Assembly (NCBI GenBank): GCA_942492115.1
Contig: CALODL010000022.1
Span: forward strand, 164,931-228,930
Length of the DNA stretch: 64,000 nt
Direction of reading: 5' to 3'
Source: CALODL01 sp942492115
Lineage (GTDB): Bacteria; Planctomycetota; Phycisphaerae; UBA1845; CAIVHJ01
The translations under genes were made by a program, and so were the position numbers. The notes beneath the pieces were generated by a model. That model did not search any database. It saw only the letters and a list, made by a program, of their open reading frames with translations, and was not told the DNA's origin. The first letter of the stretch is position 1. Each line of letters begins with the position of its first letter. Positions 27,188 to 35,360 of this stretch are shown here, in pieces.

Positions 27188-27321
27188 GCGAATCTGTCTC
27201 TGGTCAGTCCGGTGTCTGTGCTATGGCAAGGTAACAATGTCGAAGTATTATTCCGTAACCGTCCGGCCAACCCCACCCCTAACGAGCGTCCGTTCGGCGC
27301 GTGATTTGCTTGTGACGAAGG

Positions 27322-28809
27322 CTATTCTGCGGGTTTCTGCCAGCGGTCGGGCAGGAACTGGTCGATCTGGGTGTGTGGCGTGGCAGGCAGGCGTTTGAAC
27401 ACGTCGCGGAAGTAGGCGAACGGATCGACCGCGTGTCGCTTGCACGAGGCGATCAGGCTGATCAGGATAGCAGCGGTGCAACCACCCTGGTCGCTTCCGG
27501 CGAACAGCCAGTTACGCCGACCGACGACCACGTCGCGAAGGGCGCGCTCAGAGGCGTTGTTATCGATGTTCAAGTCGCCATCTTCCGTGTAGCGCTCGAA
27601 CGCTGCCCAGTGGTTGGCCAGGTAACCGATGGCGTCGGCGATCGGGTTCTTGGGCAGCACGGCGAGTGATTGCGCCTGGACCCATTCTTTGATGTTGGCG
27701 AGCTGCGGCCTGGATTTCTCCTGGCGAAGTTGTCGGCGCTTGTCGGGCGTCCAGTCCCGCGCCTCACGCTCGACGTCATACAGTTTTCGAATCATGGTGA
27801 TCGCGGTCAATGAGCGCGCGGGGTCGCTGCTCTGCGCTTCTTCGAACTTGCGGCGGGCATGCGCCCAGCACGCGACTTCCTTGACGCTGCCGTCCTCGAA
27901 TACGCGATCGTATCCGAGATACGCATCGGCCTGCAGGTAACCCGTGAAGGGCTTGAGGAACGCCTGTGGCCACTGGCCTTCATGCGTCGGCGAGTACTCG
28001 TACACCGTGTACGGATGCGCGCCGTCACCTAGGTACACCCACAACCGCCCGCTCTTGGTCCTGGTCATCGGGTGATCCAGGACCGGCACGCTGGTATCGT
28101 CGGTGTGGATAATCTTCGACTCCAGGACCCGAGCCACCATCAGGCGATACAGCGGCATGATCAGTGCGGCACAGGCCGCCATCCAGTCGCACATCGTGGA
28201 TCGCGAGATGTCACCACCGAGCCGGGCCAGGATACGTTCCAGTCGGTGCAGTGGTTGATGATCGCAGTACTTGCTCGTGGCCACGAACGACAGCAAGCCC
28301 GGGCCAGCAAGGCCCTTTTCAATGGGCTGGTGCGGCTTGTCTGCGACAATCACTTCGCCTTCGCATCGTTTGCACGCGTACTTCAGGCGGACGTGTTCGA
28401 GTGTGTACAGTTCAGCGGTCTCGTACTCGAGTTGCCGGCTGATGTCCTCGCCGATTTTCTCGCGAAGCCGGCCACAGCACGGACAGTTCAGGTCCTCTTG
28501 TGGTACATCATGGATCACGCGTTCAACACGCAGGTCGCGTTTCTTGCGACCATGGCCCTTGCGGCGGCGCTTGTGACCCGCGACTTCGACCGAGGCCTCC
28601 TCCTCGGTCGCACCGTCGGCCTGCGTTGCGGCAAGCTGCTCGGCGAACAGTGCCAACTGGCCGTCGTTGCCGTTGCTGGCGCGCCCCTGTTCGCGTCGCT
28701 GCAGAATGTGCTGAAGCTGAACTGCGAGACGTTGGTTCTTGTTGTATAGTTCGAGGATGATGTCGTGGCAGGTGTCGACATCTGTGGGTAGATCAGCGCG
28801 TGCCATCAT
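27322..28809 (-). CDS. tnpC: IS66 transposase TnpC
   Basis: A 495-aa full-length DDE transposase. The N-terminal helix-rich part is followed by a zinc-binding motif (CPCC...CKRC). The catalytic acids are seen in HTDDTSVPVLD, LQADAYLGYDRV and NIDNNASERALRDVV. The C-terminus has the IS66 signature WLFAGSDQGG. No stop or frameshift is visible, so the enzyme looks intact. The start is ATG 28809 or 28806; no ribosome site is seen. The ISL3 insertion separates it from tnpB and may cut it off from its original promoter. Confidence 0.93.
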   Translation of the reverse strand: MMARADLPTDVDTCHDIILELYNKNQRLAVQLQHILQRREQGRASNGNDGQLALFAEQLAATQADGATEEEASVEVAGHKRRRKGHGRKKRDLRVERVIHDVPQEDLNCPCCGRLREKIGEDISRQLEYETAELYTLEHVRLKYACKRCEGEVIVADKPHQPIEKGLAGPGLLSFVATSKYCDHQPLHRLERILARLGGDISRSTMCDWMAACAALIMPLYRLMVARVLESKIIHTDDTSVPVLDHPMTRTKSGRLWVYLGDGAHPYTVYEYSPTHEGQWPQAFLKPFTGYLQADAYLGYDRVFEDGSVKEVACWAHARRKFEEAQSSDPARSLTAITMIRKLYDVEREARDWTPDKRRQLRQEKSRPQLANIKEWVQAQSLAVLPKNPIADAIGYLANHWAAFERYTEDGDLNIDNNASERALRDVVVGRRNWLFAGSDQGGCTAAILISLIASCKRHAVDPFAYFRDVFKRLPATPHTQIDQFLPDRWQKPAE

Positions 28810-28871
28810 GATGATCAATTAATAGCACGTCTTTTGCAAAGCGCAAGTGGATAAGGTGTGAATTAACAGTT

Positions 28872-30397
28872 TTTTTTTTGCCTCCTCAGCAGAATCTGTG
28901 GTCGAGTTTTGGTTGCGGCAGGTTTCCAAGTGCGTGATAAATGGCTACTTGCCCGTATTCGAGGCTTGAGAATCCATACGCTTTTCTGACTGTCAGTTTC
29001 ACTTTGTAGTTGAGCCCCTCGACGATACCGCTTGAGAACTGTTTGCGTGCCCGAAACCAGTTGAGAATGAGCTCGCGATGTTGGCGAACGCTGCGGGCTA
29101 CTTTCTTGACTGGTTCGAGGCGACTGCGCATGGCCCTGGTTACCCAGCGATCGAGGAACCATCCTGCCCAGTACGGAGAGCTGTAGTTCCATAACGCCTG
29201 GAAGCTTTCTTTGAGCAAGTAGGCTCTGACGGTCTTGAGGTCATACTGCAGGACATCGTCGAGCTTGACGTCTTGCCCTGTGGTGAGGTTCTCTGGTCGC
29301 TTGAGGAAGCACCACCGCGTCCGCTTGAGAATGGGCTCGTATCCTTCTCTGGCCAGACGCTTTGACTCTTCAGCCCGAACCTTGTCGAGCGCTCGATTGA
29401 GATTGGCGACAATGTGGTAGCGGTCGAGGATGTGAACGGCATGGGCAGCCTTCTTGGCAATCACCTTGACGTATCCACGCCACATGTCACTGCAAATGAA
29501 GGTCAACTCGCGCGTTCTGTCCTTGCTGAACCACTTGAAGAAGCGCAACAGCGTCTTCGATGTTCGGTTCTCGCCGATCCACAGCAATCGCCGACAATGT
29601 GAATCGATCTGATAGACCAGCGTCAAATACTTATGTCCCTTGCGGAATTGCACTTCGTCAACACCGATCGCCGTGATTCCCTCCAAATCGCGGTGTTTCA
29701 GGCCGTACTCGACGACCCACTGTACTGAGCGGAAGACGCTCTCCCAGCTCGTGCGGAAGATCTCGGCAACTTCCTTCCAACTCAGTCGACTCGCCCACCG
29801 TGCCAGGAATACAGCATAGGCTCGGGTCATCGGTCGCTTCCCGGTCGACCACGGCACCATCTCGACCTTGATGCCGCACGTCGGACACTTCACTCGTCGC
29901 ATGGTGTAAAGGAGATATACGGGGATGGCCCACAACGGTACGAATGCGAACCTGCGTTCATCCAGATGGTCGTAGACCGGCCGACGTCGTCCGCAACCGG
30001 AGCAATACGGTCGGGAGCCCTGCCGTGGTCGCACAAGGACTTCCAGACGCTCCTCTGGCTCATCAGTGAGCAAATGCACCTTCTCGTAGACGAAACCCTT
30101 GACCGGGTGAACACGATTGAGGAGAGTCTTCAGTAGCATCGTTCGGGGTCTCCGCAGAACGTCGTTTTAGGCAACAACATTCTACGGGCTTCGAGCGATG
30201 CTTCTTTATCAACATGATCGACGATGAGCCCCTGGAGCTCCGTCGCCGTCAGCGTCGGTCGCGCCCGCCGCGGCCCGGAGGGCCCTTGGGCCGACGATGA
30301 CGGGGGCGGGGCGCAAGGGGCACCCCTGGCAGCTCCAGAGTCAGAAGACGAGAGAGCTATTTATCTGCCACAGATTGTGCTGAAGAACCTTTTTTTT
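28872..30397 (-). mobile_element. ISL3-family element with 8-T target duplication
   Basis: The element is 28880-30389 (1510 bp). Its ends are imperfect 22-bp inverted repeats starting GCCTCCTCAGC on the left and GGTTCTTCAGC on the right (read inward). Each end is flanked by eight T's (28872-28879 and 30390-30397), the 8-bp duplication expected for ISL3. It sits between tnpB and tnpC of IS66. The last T of the right copy is the first base, on the plus strand, of the tnpB stop codon. Confidence 0.88.
28886..30139 (-). CDS. ISL3-family transposase
   Basis: A 417-aa transposase, normal for ISL3. The N-terminal zinc finger is CSGCGRR...CPTCGIK. A helix-turn-helix follows (SWKEVAEIFRTSWESVFRSV). 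The DDE core is IGVDEVQFRKG, CSDMWRGY and the C-terminal GIVEGLNYKVK. The open frame is complete and its stop codon lies inside the left inverted repeat. The insertion therefore looks recent and the element may still be active. Confidence 0.95.
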   Translation of the reverse strand: MLLKTLLNRVHPVKGFVYEKVHLLTDEPEERLEVLVRPRQGSRPYCSGCGRRRPVYDHLDERRFAFVPLWAIPVYLLYTMRRVKCPTCGIKVEMVPWSTGKRPMTRAYAVFLARWASRLSWKEVAEIFRTSWESVFRSVQWVVEYGLKHRDLEGITAIGVDEVQFRKGHKYLTLVYQIDSHCRRLLWIGENRTSKTLLRFFKWFSKDRTRELTFICSDMWRGYVKVIAKKAAHAVHILDRYHIVANLNRALDKVRAEESKRLAREGYEPILKRTRWCFLKRPENLTTGQDVKLDDVLQYDLKTVRAYLLKESFQALWNYSSPYWAGWFLDRWVTRAMRSRLEPVKKVARSVRQHRELILNWFRARKQFSSGIVEGLNYKVKLTVRKAYGFSSLEYGQVAIYHALGNLPQPKLDHRFC

Positions 30398-30747
30398 CAG
30401 GCGGGCTGACGCATGTAGCGCGCTTGCTGGCGTGAACCCGCCAGGTCGATGCCTTCGAGGATCAGCGAGAGTTGGACCGCGTCCACGGTGACACGACCGC
30501 TCGGGCTCTCGGGGAACCGAAATGTGCCCTTCTCGAGCCGCTTGTACCACAGCCAGTAGCCGGTGCGATCCCAGCACAGCACCTTGACCCGATCGCCGCG
30601 CTTGTTGCGGAACACGAACATGTGCCCGGACATCGGGTCCTCGCCGATGACTGCCGTAGTCGTCGCCGCCAGGCCGTCGAACGATCGCCGCATATCCGTC
30701 GGCCCGGTTGCCAGGTAGATCTTGACCGTCGGCGGGATCGTCAGCAT
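30397..30747 (-). CDS. tnpB: IS66 accessory protein TnpB
   Basis: A 116-aa protein with the IS66 ORF2 signature: YLATGPTDMRRSFDGLAA, then MFVFRNKRGDRVKVLCWD and GYWLWYKRLEKGTF. The ATG is 30747; the frame is open back to 31011 but that part is out of the family. It overlaps tnpA by 7 bp. Its stop codon directly adjoins the ISL3 insertion yet is preserved. Confidence 0.92.
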   Translation of the reverse strand: MLTIPPTVKIYLATGPTDMRRSFDGLAATTTAVIGEDPMSGHMFVFRNKRGDRVKVLCWDRTGYWLWYKRLEKGTFRFPESPSGRVTVDAVQLSLILEGIDLAGSRQQARYMRQPA

Positions 30748-31088
30748 GCGGTACGCTCCAATGCAGTGGCCAGCCGGCTGACGGCCTCTGAATCGACGCC
30801 GCCCGATACGCGCAGCACCCGGCCGTTGGTCAAGACGATTTCGATCTGCGCGCTGACGCCGGTGACATCCACTGGCACGAACGCCGCCTTGCACTGGCCG
30901 CGCTTCGATCGTCGACCCGGGAACAGCCGGTGTTTCCAGTCGCGAAACGTGCATACCGAGACGCCACGTTCCTTGCAGAACACCTCTTGAGTCAAGCCGC
31001 TCGACGCGCATTGCTCGATCAGGTCACGCCACTGGGCTTCGGTGAGTCGTTGTCGTTGAACACGCGGTGTAAGAGATTGATCCGTCAT
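30741..31088 (-). CDS. tnpA: IS66 accessory protein TnpA
   Basis: A 115-aa protein with a helix-turn-helix (QCASSGLTQEVFCKERGVSVCTFRDWK) typical of IS66 ORF1. ATG 31088 has AAGGAG close upstream; an in-frame start at 31103 lacks one. The downstream overlap with tnpB indicates translational coupling. Confidence 0.88.
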   Translation of the reverse strand: MTDQSLTPRVQRQRLTEAQWRDLIEQCASSGLTQEVFCKERGVSVCTFRDWKHRLFPGRRSKRGQCKAAFVPVDVTGVSAQIEIVLTNGRVLRVSGGVDSEAVSRLATALERTAC

Positions 31089-31160
31089 GGGTTCTCCTTC
31101 CACGACAGATCATCGGGGTGGGAATCCTAGCTTACAAGATGGGGTTCACCGGACGGGTAC

Positions 31161-31297
<137 letters not shown>

Positions 31298-31630
31298 TTG
31301 TGCAAGATAGTATAGGCAATAATAACTCAATTCACAGCCATGGTCTCGCCTCTTCGCCCCACCCTTGCCCTCCTTTCCGCCATCAAGTACCAGGCGTCAC
31401 TCCGATCCTTTCTTGCGATGGCTCACGGTGATGTGTGTAGTTGTTTGAGTCAGTGGTGTGGGGGGCAAGGGAGTGTGGTCGAATCAGTTGAGTCGAATAG
31501 ACGGGCGTGTCATATGGGAAATATCGTATTAACCCGTCCGTCTTGCTCTACTACACCGTAGGTGAACGCGCTGGTCAATTGACCCGGGCTGGCTCGACCG
31601 AATTGTTGGCCAACAGAAAGCAAAAGAGCA
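31298..31630. other. Gene-free interval
   Basis: Contains the promoter side of the tRNA and the 5' region of the hydrolase gene. I see no further gene, repeat or recognisable operator. Confidence 0.5.
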
Positions 31631-33886
31631 ATGCGAAACACATCCGCGGCACTTCGCTGGACCCTGCTGGTTGCCCTGCTCGTCTCGCCCGGCGGTACGT
31701 GGGCGCAGACCGCGGCGGCCGCGGCACAAGACGATCACGCTGCGCGCGTGCAGCGGATCGAGCACGGGCTCCGCACGTTGGACCCGGAGGTGATGATCAA
31801 GGGCGATCCCACCTGGACCCTCGAGCAGCGGATGGAGCACTACGGCGTCCCAGGAGTCGGCATTGCGGTGATCCACGATGGCCAAGTCGTCTGGCACCGA
31901 ACCTACGGGGTGACCGATCGGGAGACCGGCACACCGGTCAAGACCGACACGCTGTTCCAGGCCGGCTCGGTGAGCAAGCCGGTCGCGGCCTTCGGCGCGC
32001 TGAGGCTCGTGCAGGACGGCAAGCTGACGCTCGACGGGAACGTCAACGACACGTTGACAAGCTGGAAGCTACCGGACAACGCATTCACGAAAGGGAAGAA
32101 GGTGAACCTCACTCACCTGCTGAGTCACACCGGCGGATTGACCGTTCACGGATTTCCGGGGTATGCGGTCGGAACGCCGGTACCGAGCCTGGTGCAGGTG
32201 TTGGACGGCAGCGGCCCCGCCAACACCCCTCCGATCCGCGTCGACAAGGAGCCCGGTGGCTCATCCCGCTACTCCGGCGGTGGGTTCACCGTGGCCCAGC
32301 AGATGATGATCGACGTTTCTGGTAAGCCGTTTCCCGAATTGATGCAGACAGTGGTGCTCGGCCCGCTGGGGATGACACACAGCACGTACGAGAATCCACT
32401 GCCGCCTACCCTGTTGAAGCACGCGGCCGCCGGCTACCTCCCCGACCAGTCGCCGGTCGAGGGCAAGCGGCACACCTATCCGGAAATGGCCGCGGCCGGG
32501 TTGTGGACCACGGCCGAAGATCTCGCCCGGTTCGCCGTCGAGGTGCAGCAGGCACTCCACGGGAAAGGCCAGGTGCTGTCCGAGGCACTGGCGCACAAAA
32601 TGGTCGAGCCAGTCGACGGGTCCGTCGGCCGCGGATTATTCATCGGCGAGCGCATGCAGCACGTCTATTTCTCGCATGGCGGCTGGGATGAGGGTTTTTG
32701 CGCCCAACTGACGGCGCATCGGGACGACGGCTACGGCGTCGCGGTGATGATTAACTCCAACCACCCGAGGTTCATCAGCGAGGTCATTCGCGCGGTCGCC
32801 GAGGAGTACCGCTGGGGCGGTTACCACGCCTACGAGAAGATGGCGATGCCGGACACAGCGCTCGAGACTTACCCGGGCCGTTACCGGTACAGCGCCGAAC
32901 AGATGTTCACGATCGAACGCAGGGGGAACCGCCTGTTCATGGAGTATGCCGGCGGGAAACGGATGGAGATGGTGCATGTCGGGGACGGCCGCTTCGTGCG
33001 TCGCGAGAAAACGGCCCTGATCACGTTCGCCGACGAGAATGGTAAACCCGTCCTCCACTTTGCACTCGCCGATGGCAGCCATCAACGCCACGTGCAAATG
33101 CCGGATGACGAGTTGGCCCTGCGGGAGCTCGTACTCTTCGAGCCCTACGATCAGGCACTCGTCGCATACCGGGCCGCCCTGCAGGCGAGCCCGGACGAGG
33201 CGTCACTGTCCGAGCGCGAGCTCAACTCCTGGGGATTGAAGATGCTCGAACAAGACGAGTTCGACGGCGCGTTCGCGCTGTTGAAGATCAACGCGGAGCT
33301 GTATCCGGAATCGGCCAACACCTATGACAGCGTCGGCTACGCGTGCCGCCAACGGCGCCTGCACGACTCAGCCATGACGTGGTATCGCAAAGCACTCGAG
33401 GCCGATCCGGACTTCCCGAGCGCTGTAAGGGCCGTGGTCGAGTTGCAGGCTGAGCAGGCGGTGGGAACTGGCGTAGTAACATGTGGCGGAGAGAACAGTG
33501 CACACACTGTTACGATCAGGGCATTGATCGATGGCTCGGATGTCGTGAAGCTGCGCGGCGACACGTTGTGGTACGAGCACGTCGCCCATGCGCTGCCCGG
33601 CGCATGGGTGGGCAGTTCCGACGACGATGGTAACGAGCCGACCGTCGTCAACGGCGTCGAGTGGTTACCGCAGTGGGATGGAAGGTTCAGTACGGAACAC
33701 ACCGTATCGGGAGCGGGGTTGCCGGCCGAGGGGGCTGTTTCCGTTACGGCTGTCGCGGTCAGCGCCCGCGGCAGGATCGTTCTGCTCGAGCAGCCGTCCG
33801 AAGAGAACGACTACACGCTGTCGGTGCTGTTGGACGACAATCGGCAGGTCGGCGCGGCGTGGTACGAGGTGCAGCTCCGTTGGTAA
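31631..33886 (+). CDS. Secreted beta-lactamase-fold serine hydrolase with C-terminal TPR region
   Basis: A 751-aa exported protein. The signal peptide ends at GGTWAQ. The class-C beta-lactamase/DD-peptidase core spans ~50-400: S-x-x-K in GSVSKPV (~113), a YSG triad in place of Y-x-N (RYSGGGF, ~213), SHTGGLT, and HGG (SHGGWDEG, ~348), which replaces KTG. Residues ~400-490 form a beta-rich domain. Then TPR-like helices follow (~495-590, TYDSVGYACRQRRLHDSAMTW). The last ~120 residues are a Trp-rich beta domain. This lay-out fits esterases/peptidases rather than antibiotic resistance. Only a weak ribosome site precedes the ATG. Confidence 0.85.
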   Translation: MRNTSAALRWTLLVALLVSPGGTWAQTAAAAAQDDHAARVQRIEHGLRTLDPEVMIKGDPTWTLEQRMEHYGVPGVGIAVIHDGQVVWHRTYGVTDRETGTPVKTDTLFQAGSVSKPVAAFGALRLVQDGKLTLDGNVNDTLTSWKLPDNAFTKGKKVNLTHLLSHTGGLTVHGFPGYAVGTPVPSLVQVLDGSGPANTPPIRVDKEPGGSSRYSGGGFTVAQQMMIDVSGKPFPELMQTVVLGPLGMTHSTYENPLPPTLLKHAAAGYLPDQSPVEGKRHTYPEMAAAGLWTTAEDLARFAVEVQQALHGKGQVLSEALAHKMVEPVDGSVGRGLFIGERMQHVYFSHGGWDEGFCAQLTAHRDDGYGVAVMINSNHPRFISEVIRAVAEEYRWGGYHAYEKMAMPDTALETYPGRYRYSAEQMFTIERRGNRLFMEYAGGKRMEMVHVGDGRFVRREKTALITFADENGKPVLHFALADGSHQRHVQMPDDELALRELVLFEPYDQALVAYRAALQASPDEASLSERELNSWGLKMLEQDEFDGAFALLKINAELYPESANTYDSVGYACRQRRLHDSAMTWYRKALEADPDFPSAVRAVVELQAEQAVGTGVVTCGGENSAHTVTIRALIDGSDVVKLRGDTLWYEHVAHALPGAWVGSSDDDGNEPTVVNGVEWLPQWDGRFSTEHTVSGAGLPAEGAVSVTAVAVSARGRIVLLEQPSEENDYTLSVLLDDNRQVGAAWYEVQLRW

Positions 33887-33950
33887 CGGCACCACGGGTG
33901 ACGGTTGTCCTCCCCGGCCTTTCAACGGGCAGGCATCATACCAGGCAGCT

Positions 33951-34844
33951 CTATTCGCCCGCGCGCGTGAACTCGAACCGCTGGGGACGGCCGCCCTTCA
34001 TGAAGCCGATCGAAGCGCTCAAGGTCCCCTCGGCCGAGAGTTCGTACACGATGCGTTGCGGGGAGTCGTGGCGGGGGTTGGCGAACACGGCGCGCTTGCT
34101 ACTGAGCTCGGTGAGCACGAACTCGGTCGGCGGACGGCCGCCGGGTTGCGCGACATAGACCAGGCCGCCGTCGCGCTCGACGATGCGCAGGTACTCGAAC
34201 GCGACCATCTTGTCGCCCTTGACTGTGCGCGACACGCCGAGCAGCGCACCGCCGAGCGGCGGCGTCCAACGCTCCTCGATCGACCTTGTGCTCCGCGTTC
34301 CAACCCACGCGCCGGCCAACCACGCCATGTCGCCGGCGGTGGCCTGCGCTGGCGTGGGCAGCGGGATGTCCTCCGGATGGCGGTAGAGCGCCACCGAGTC
34401 CTGCTTCGCGGGATCACCGAAGCCGACGCGCACCTCCAGTCCATCGGGCGTGATTCGAAACTGTCTGCGGATCAGCATGAGGACGGCCTTGTCCGACTCG
34501 TTCACCGTCTCGATCACGTATTCGAGCACGCCGTCCTTCCAGGCGCCGCGGTAGAATGTTGTCGCAGTGTCCTTGTCGACCTCGATGGCCGAGCCGTCGA
34601 GCGGGATGCGCTCTTCCCGGCCTCTGGAGCGCTCCAGGATGACCGCATCCTTCTCGATACGCAGCCCGAACGTCACCATCATGGGGGGACCTTGTTCCTC
34701 TGTGGGGCGGCCCTCGGTGCGGTCCTCGACGTAGAGCCACTGGCCGGAGAACGCGCGCAAGGTGTCATCCTGCGCCGAGCTTGCGCCTGGGGCACCGAAC
34801 GTTGCGAGCAGCGCAAGCGTTGTTGTCATGCTGCGAGAATGCAC
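33951..34844 (-). CDS. Exported protein with C-terminal DUF6265-like domain
   Basis: A 297-aa protein. GTG 34844 (GAGGA, 7 nt upstream) is preferred to the longer frame from 34934. A signal peptide (MTTTLALLATFGAPGASSA) is followed by a first beta-rich domain (~35-170, FSGQWLYVEDR). The C-terminal domain (WLAGAWVGTRSTRSIEERWT, GGALLGVSRTVKGDKMVAFEY) is the DUF6265 type, a lipocalin-like beta barrel of unknown function. It converges with the hydrolase gene. Confidence 0.75.
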   Translation of the reverse strand: MHSRSMTTTLALLATFGAPGASSAQDDTLRAFSGQWLYVEDRTEGRPTEEQGPPMMVTFGLRIEKDAVILERSRGREERIPLDGSAIEVDKDTATTFYRGAWKDGVLEYVIETVNESDKAVLMLIRRQFRITPDGLEVRVGFGDPAKQDSVALYRHPEDIPLPTPAQATAGDMAWLAGAWVGTRSTRSIEERWTPPLGGALLGVSRTVKGDKMVAFEYLRIVERDGGLVYVAQPGGRPPTEFVLTELSSKRAVFANPRHDSPQRIVYELSAEGTLSASIGFMKGGRPQRFEFTRAGE

Positions 34845-35105
34845 TGTGGAGTCCTCTCTTACGAGCTCAAATGGACAGACGGGCCATATGCAAAACAGCA
34901 CAGTATCAATGCGACTCATTCTACCACATCTCAAGTGGTTGCCGAGGCATTGTGTGGCTACTGGGAGTCAATAATGGTCCTGGCTGGCCGGACGCCAAGA
35001 AGATTGCCACGAACATCGGGCAAATTGCTGTTGCGGTTCGCAGAGCGTGCCAGTGTTGCCCCGTACGTGGGTCCGTAGTTACTCGGGTTCGAGCCTGTAA
35101 AGCGC

Positions 35106-35154
35106 AACCCAGAGCGAAAAGCTCACGGAGCTTGTGGTATTGGGGCGTGTTCAT
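35106..35154 (-). pseudogene. Kinase N-terminus relic (tandem copy)
   Basis: On the minus strand the sequence encodes MNTPQYHKLRELF, matching the first 13 residues of the intact kinase at 38309 (MNTPQYHKLRQLF) at the DNA level too. Beyond that the frame carries no kinase motifs. It lies 207 bp downstream of that kinase, as a second tandem kinase would. The surrounding gap (34845-35360) shows nothing else I can support. Confidence 0.65.
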
Positions 35155-35360
35155 CGGTGGGAAGCCATAATAATAGATCCCTGCTGCCTGGCATAGAGCG
35201 CGAAGGGGAACACGTTTGTTTTCGGTCATGCGGGCGAGGCCGTATCACCGTCGACAGGGATCTGTCCCCGCTTCTACAAACGCAACCGTGGTCAGATCGG
35301 CTTCCGTGGCGGCGGATGAGTATCGAACGCCCGGCGTCGGTTCCAATGATCCCTCTTGTG

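Larger units (their letters stand above)
21983..31160. mobile_element. Genomic island at tRNA-Arg, integrase lost
   Basis: DNA between the tRNA fragment at 21982 and the right repeat at 31161. It carries a secreted HEAT-like protein, a small membrane zinc-ribbon protein, a 993-aa FG-GAP surface protein and a composite of IS66 and ISL3. Intergenic parts are visibly A+T-richer than the flanks. No tyrosine or serine recombinase is present. The tRNA-proximal end, where an integrase usually lies, is occupied by the IS66 end, which touches the repeat directly. Confidence 0.75.
27255..31160 (-). mobile_element. IS66-family element interrupted by an ISL3-family element
   Basis: Terminal inverted repeats match over about 20 bp: left GTAACCGTCCGG (from 27255) and right, read inward on the minus strand, GTACCCGTCCGG (from 31160). 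The element carries tnpA, tnpB and tnpC in order on the minus strand. Without the 1518-bp insert it is about 2.39 kb, normal for IS66. The 8 bp outside each end differ (ATTATTCC and GGCGACAG), so no target duplication remains. Its right end touches the 105-bp repeat. Confidence 0.9.

Noticed and set aside
34921..35229. 102-aa minus-strand ORF as a gene
   Set aside because: Only MNTPQYHKLRELF resembles a protein; the rest is unrelated, so it is treated as a kinase relic.
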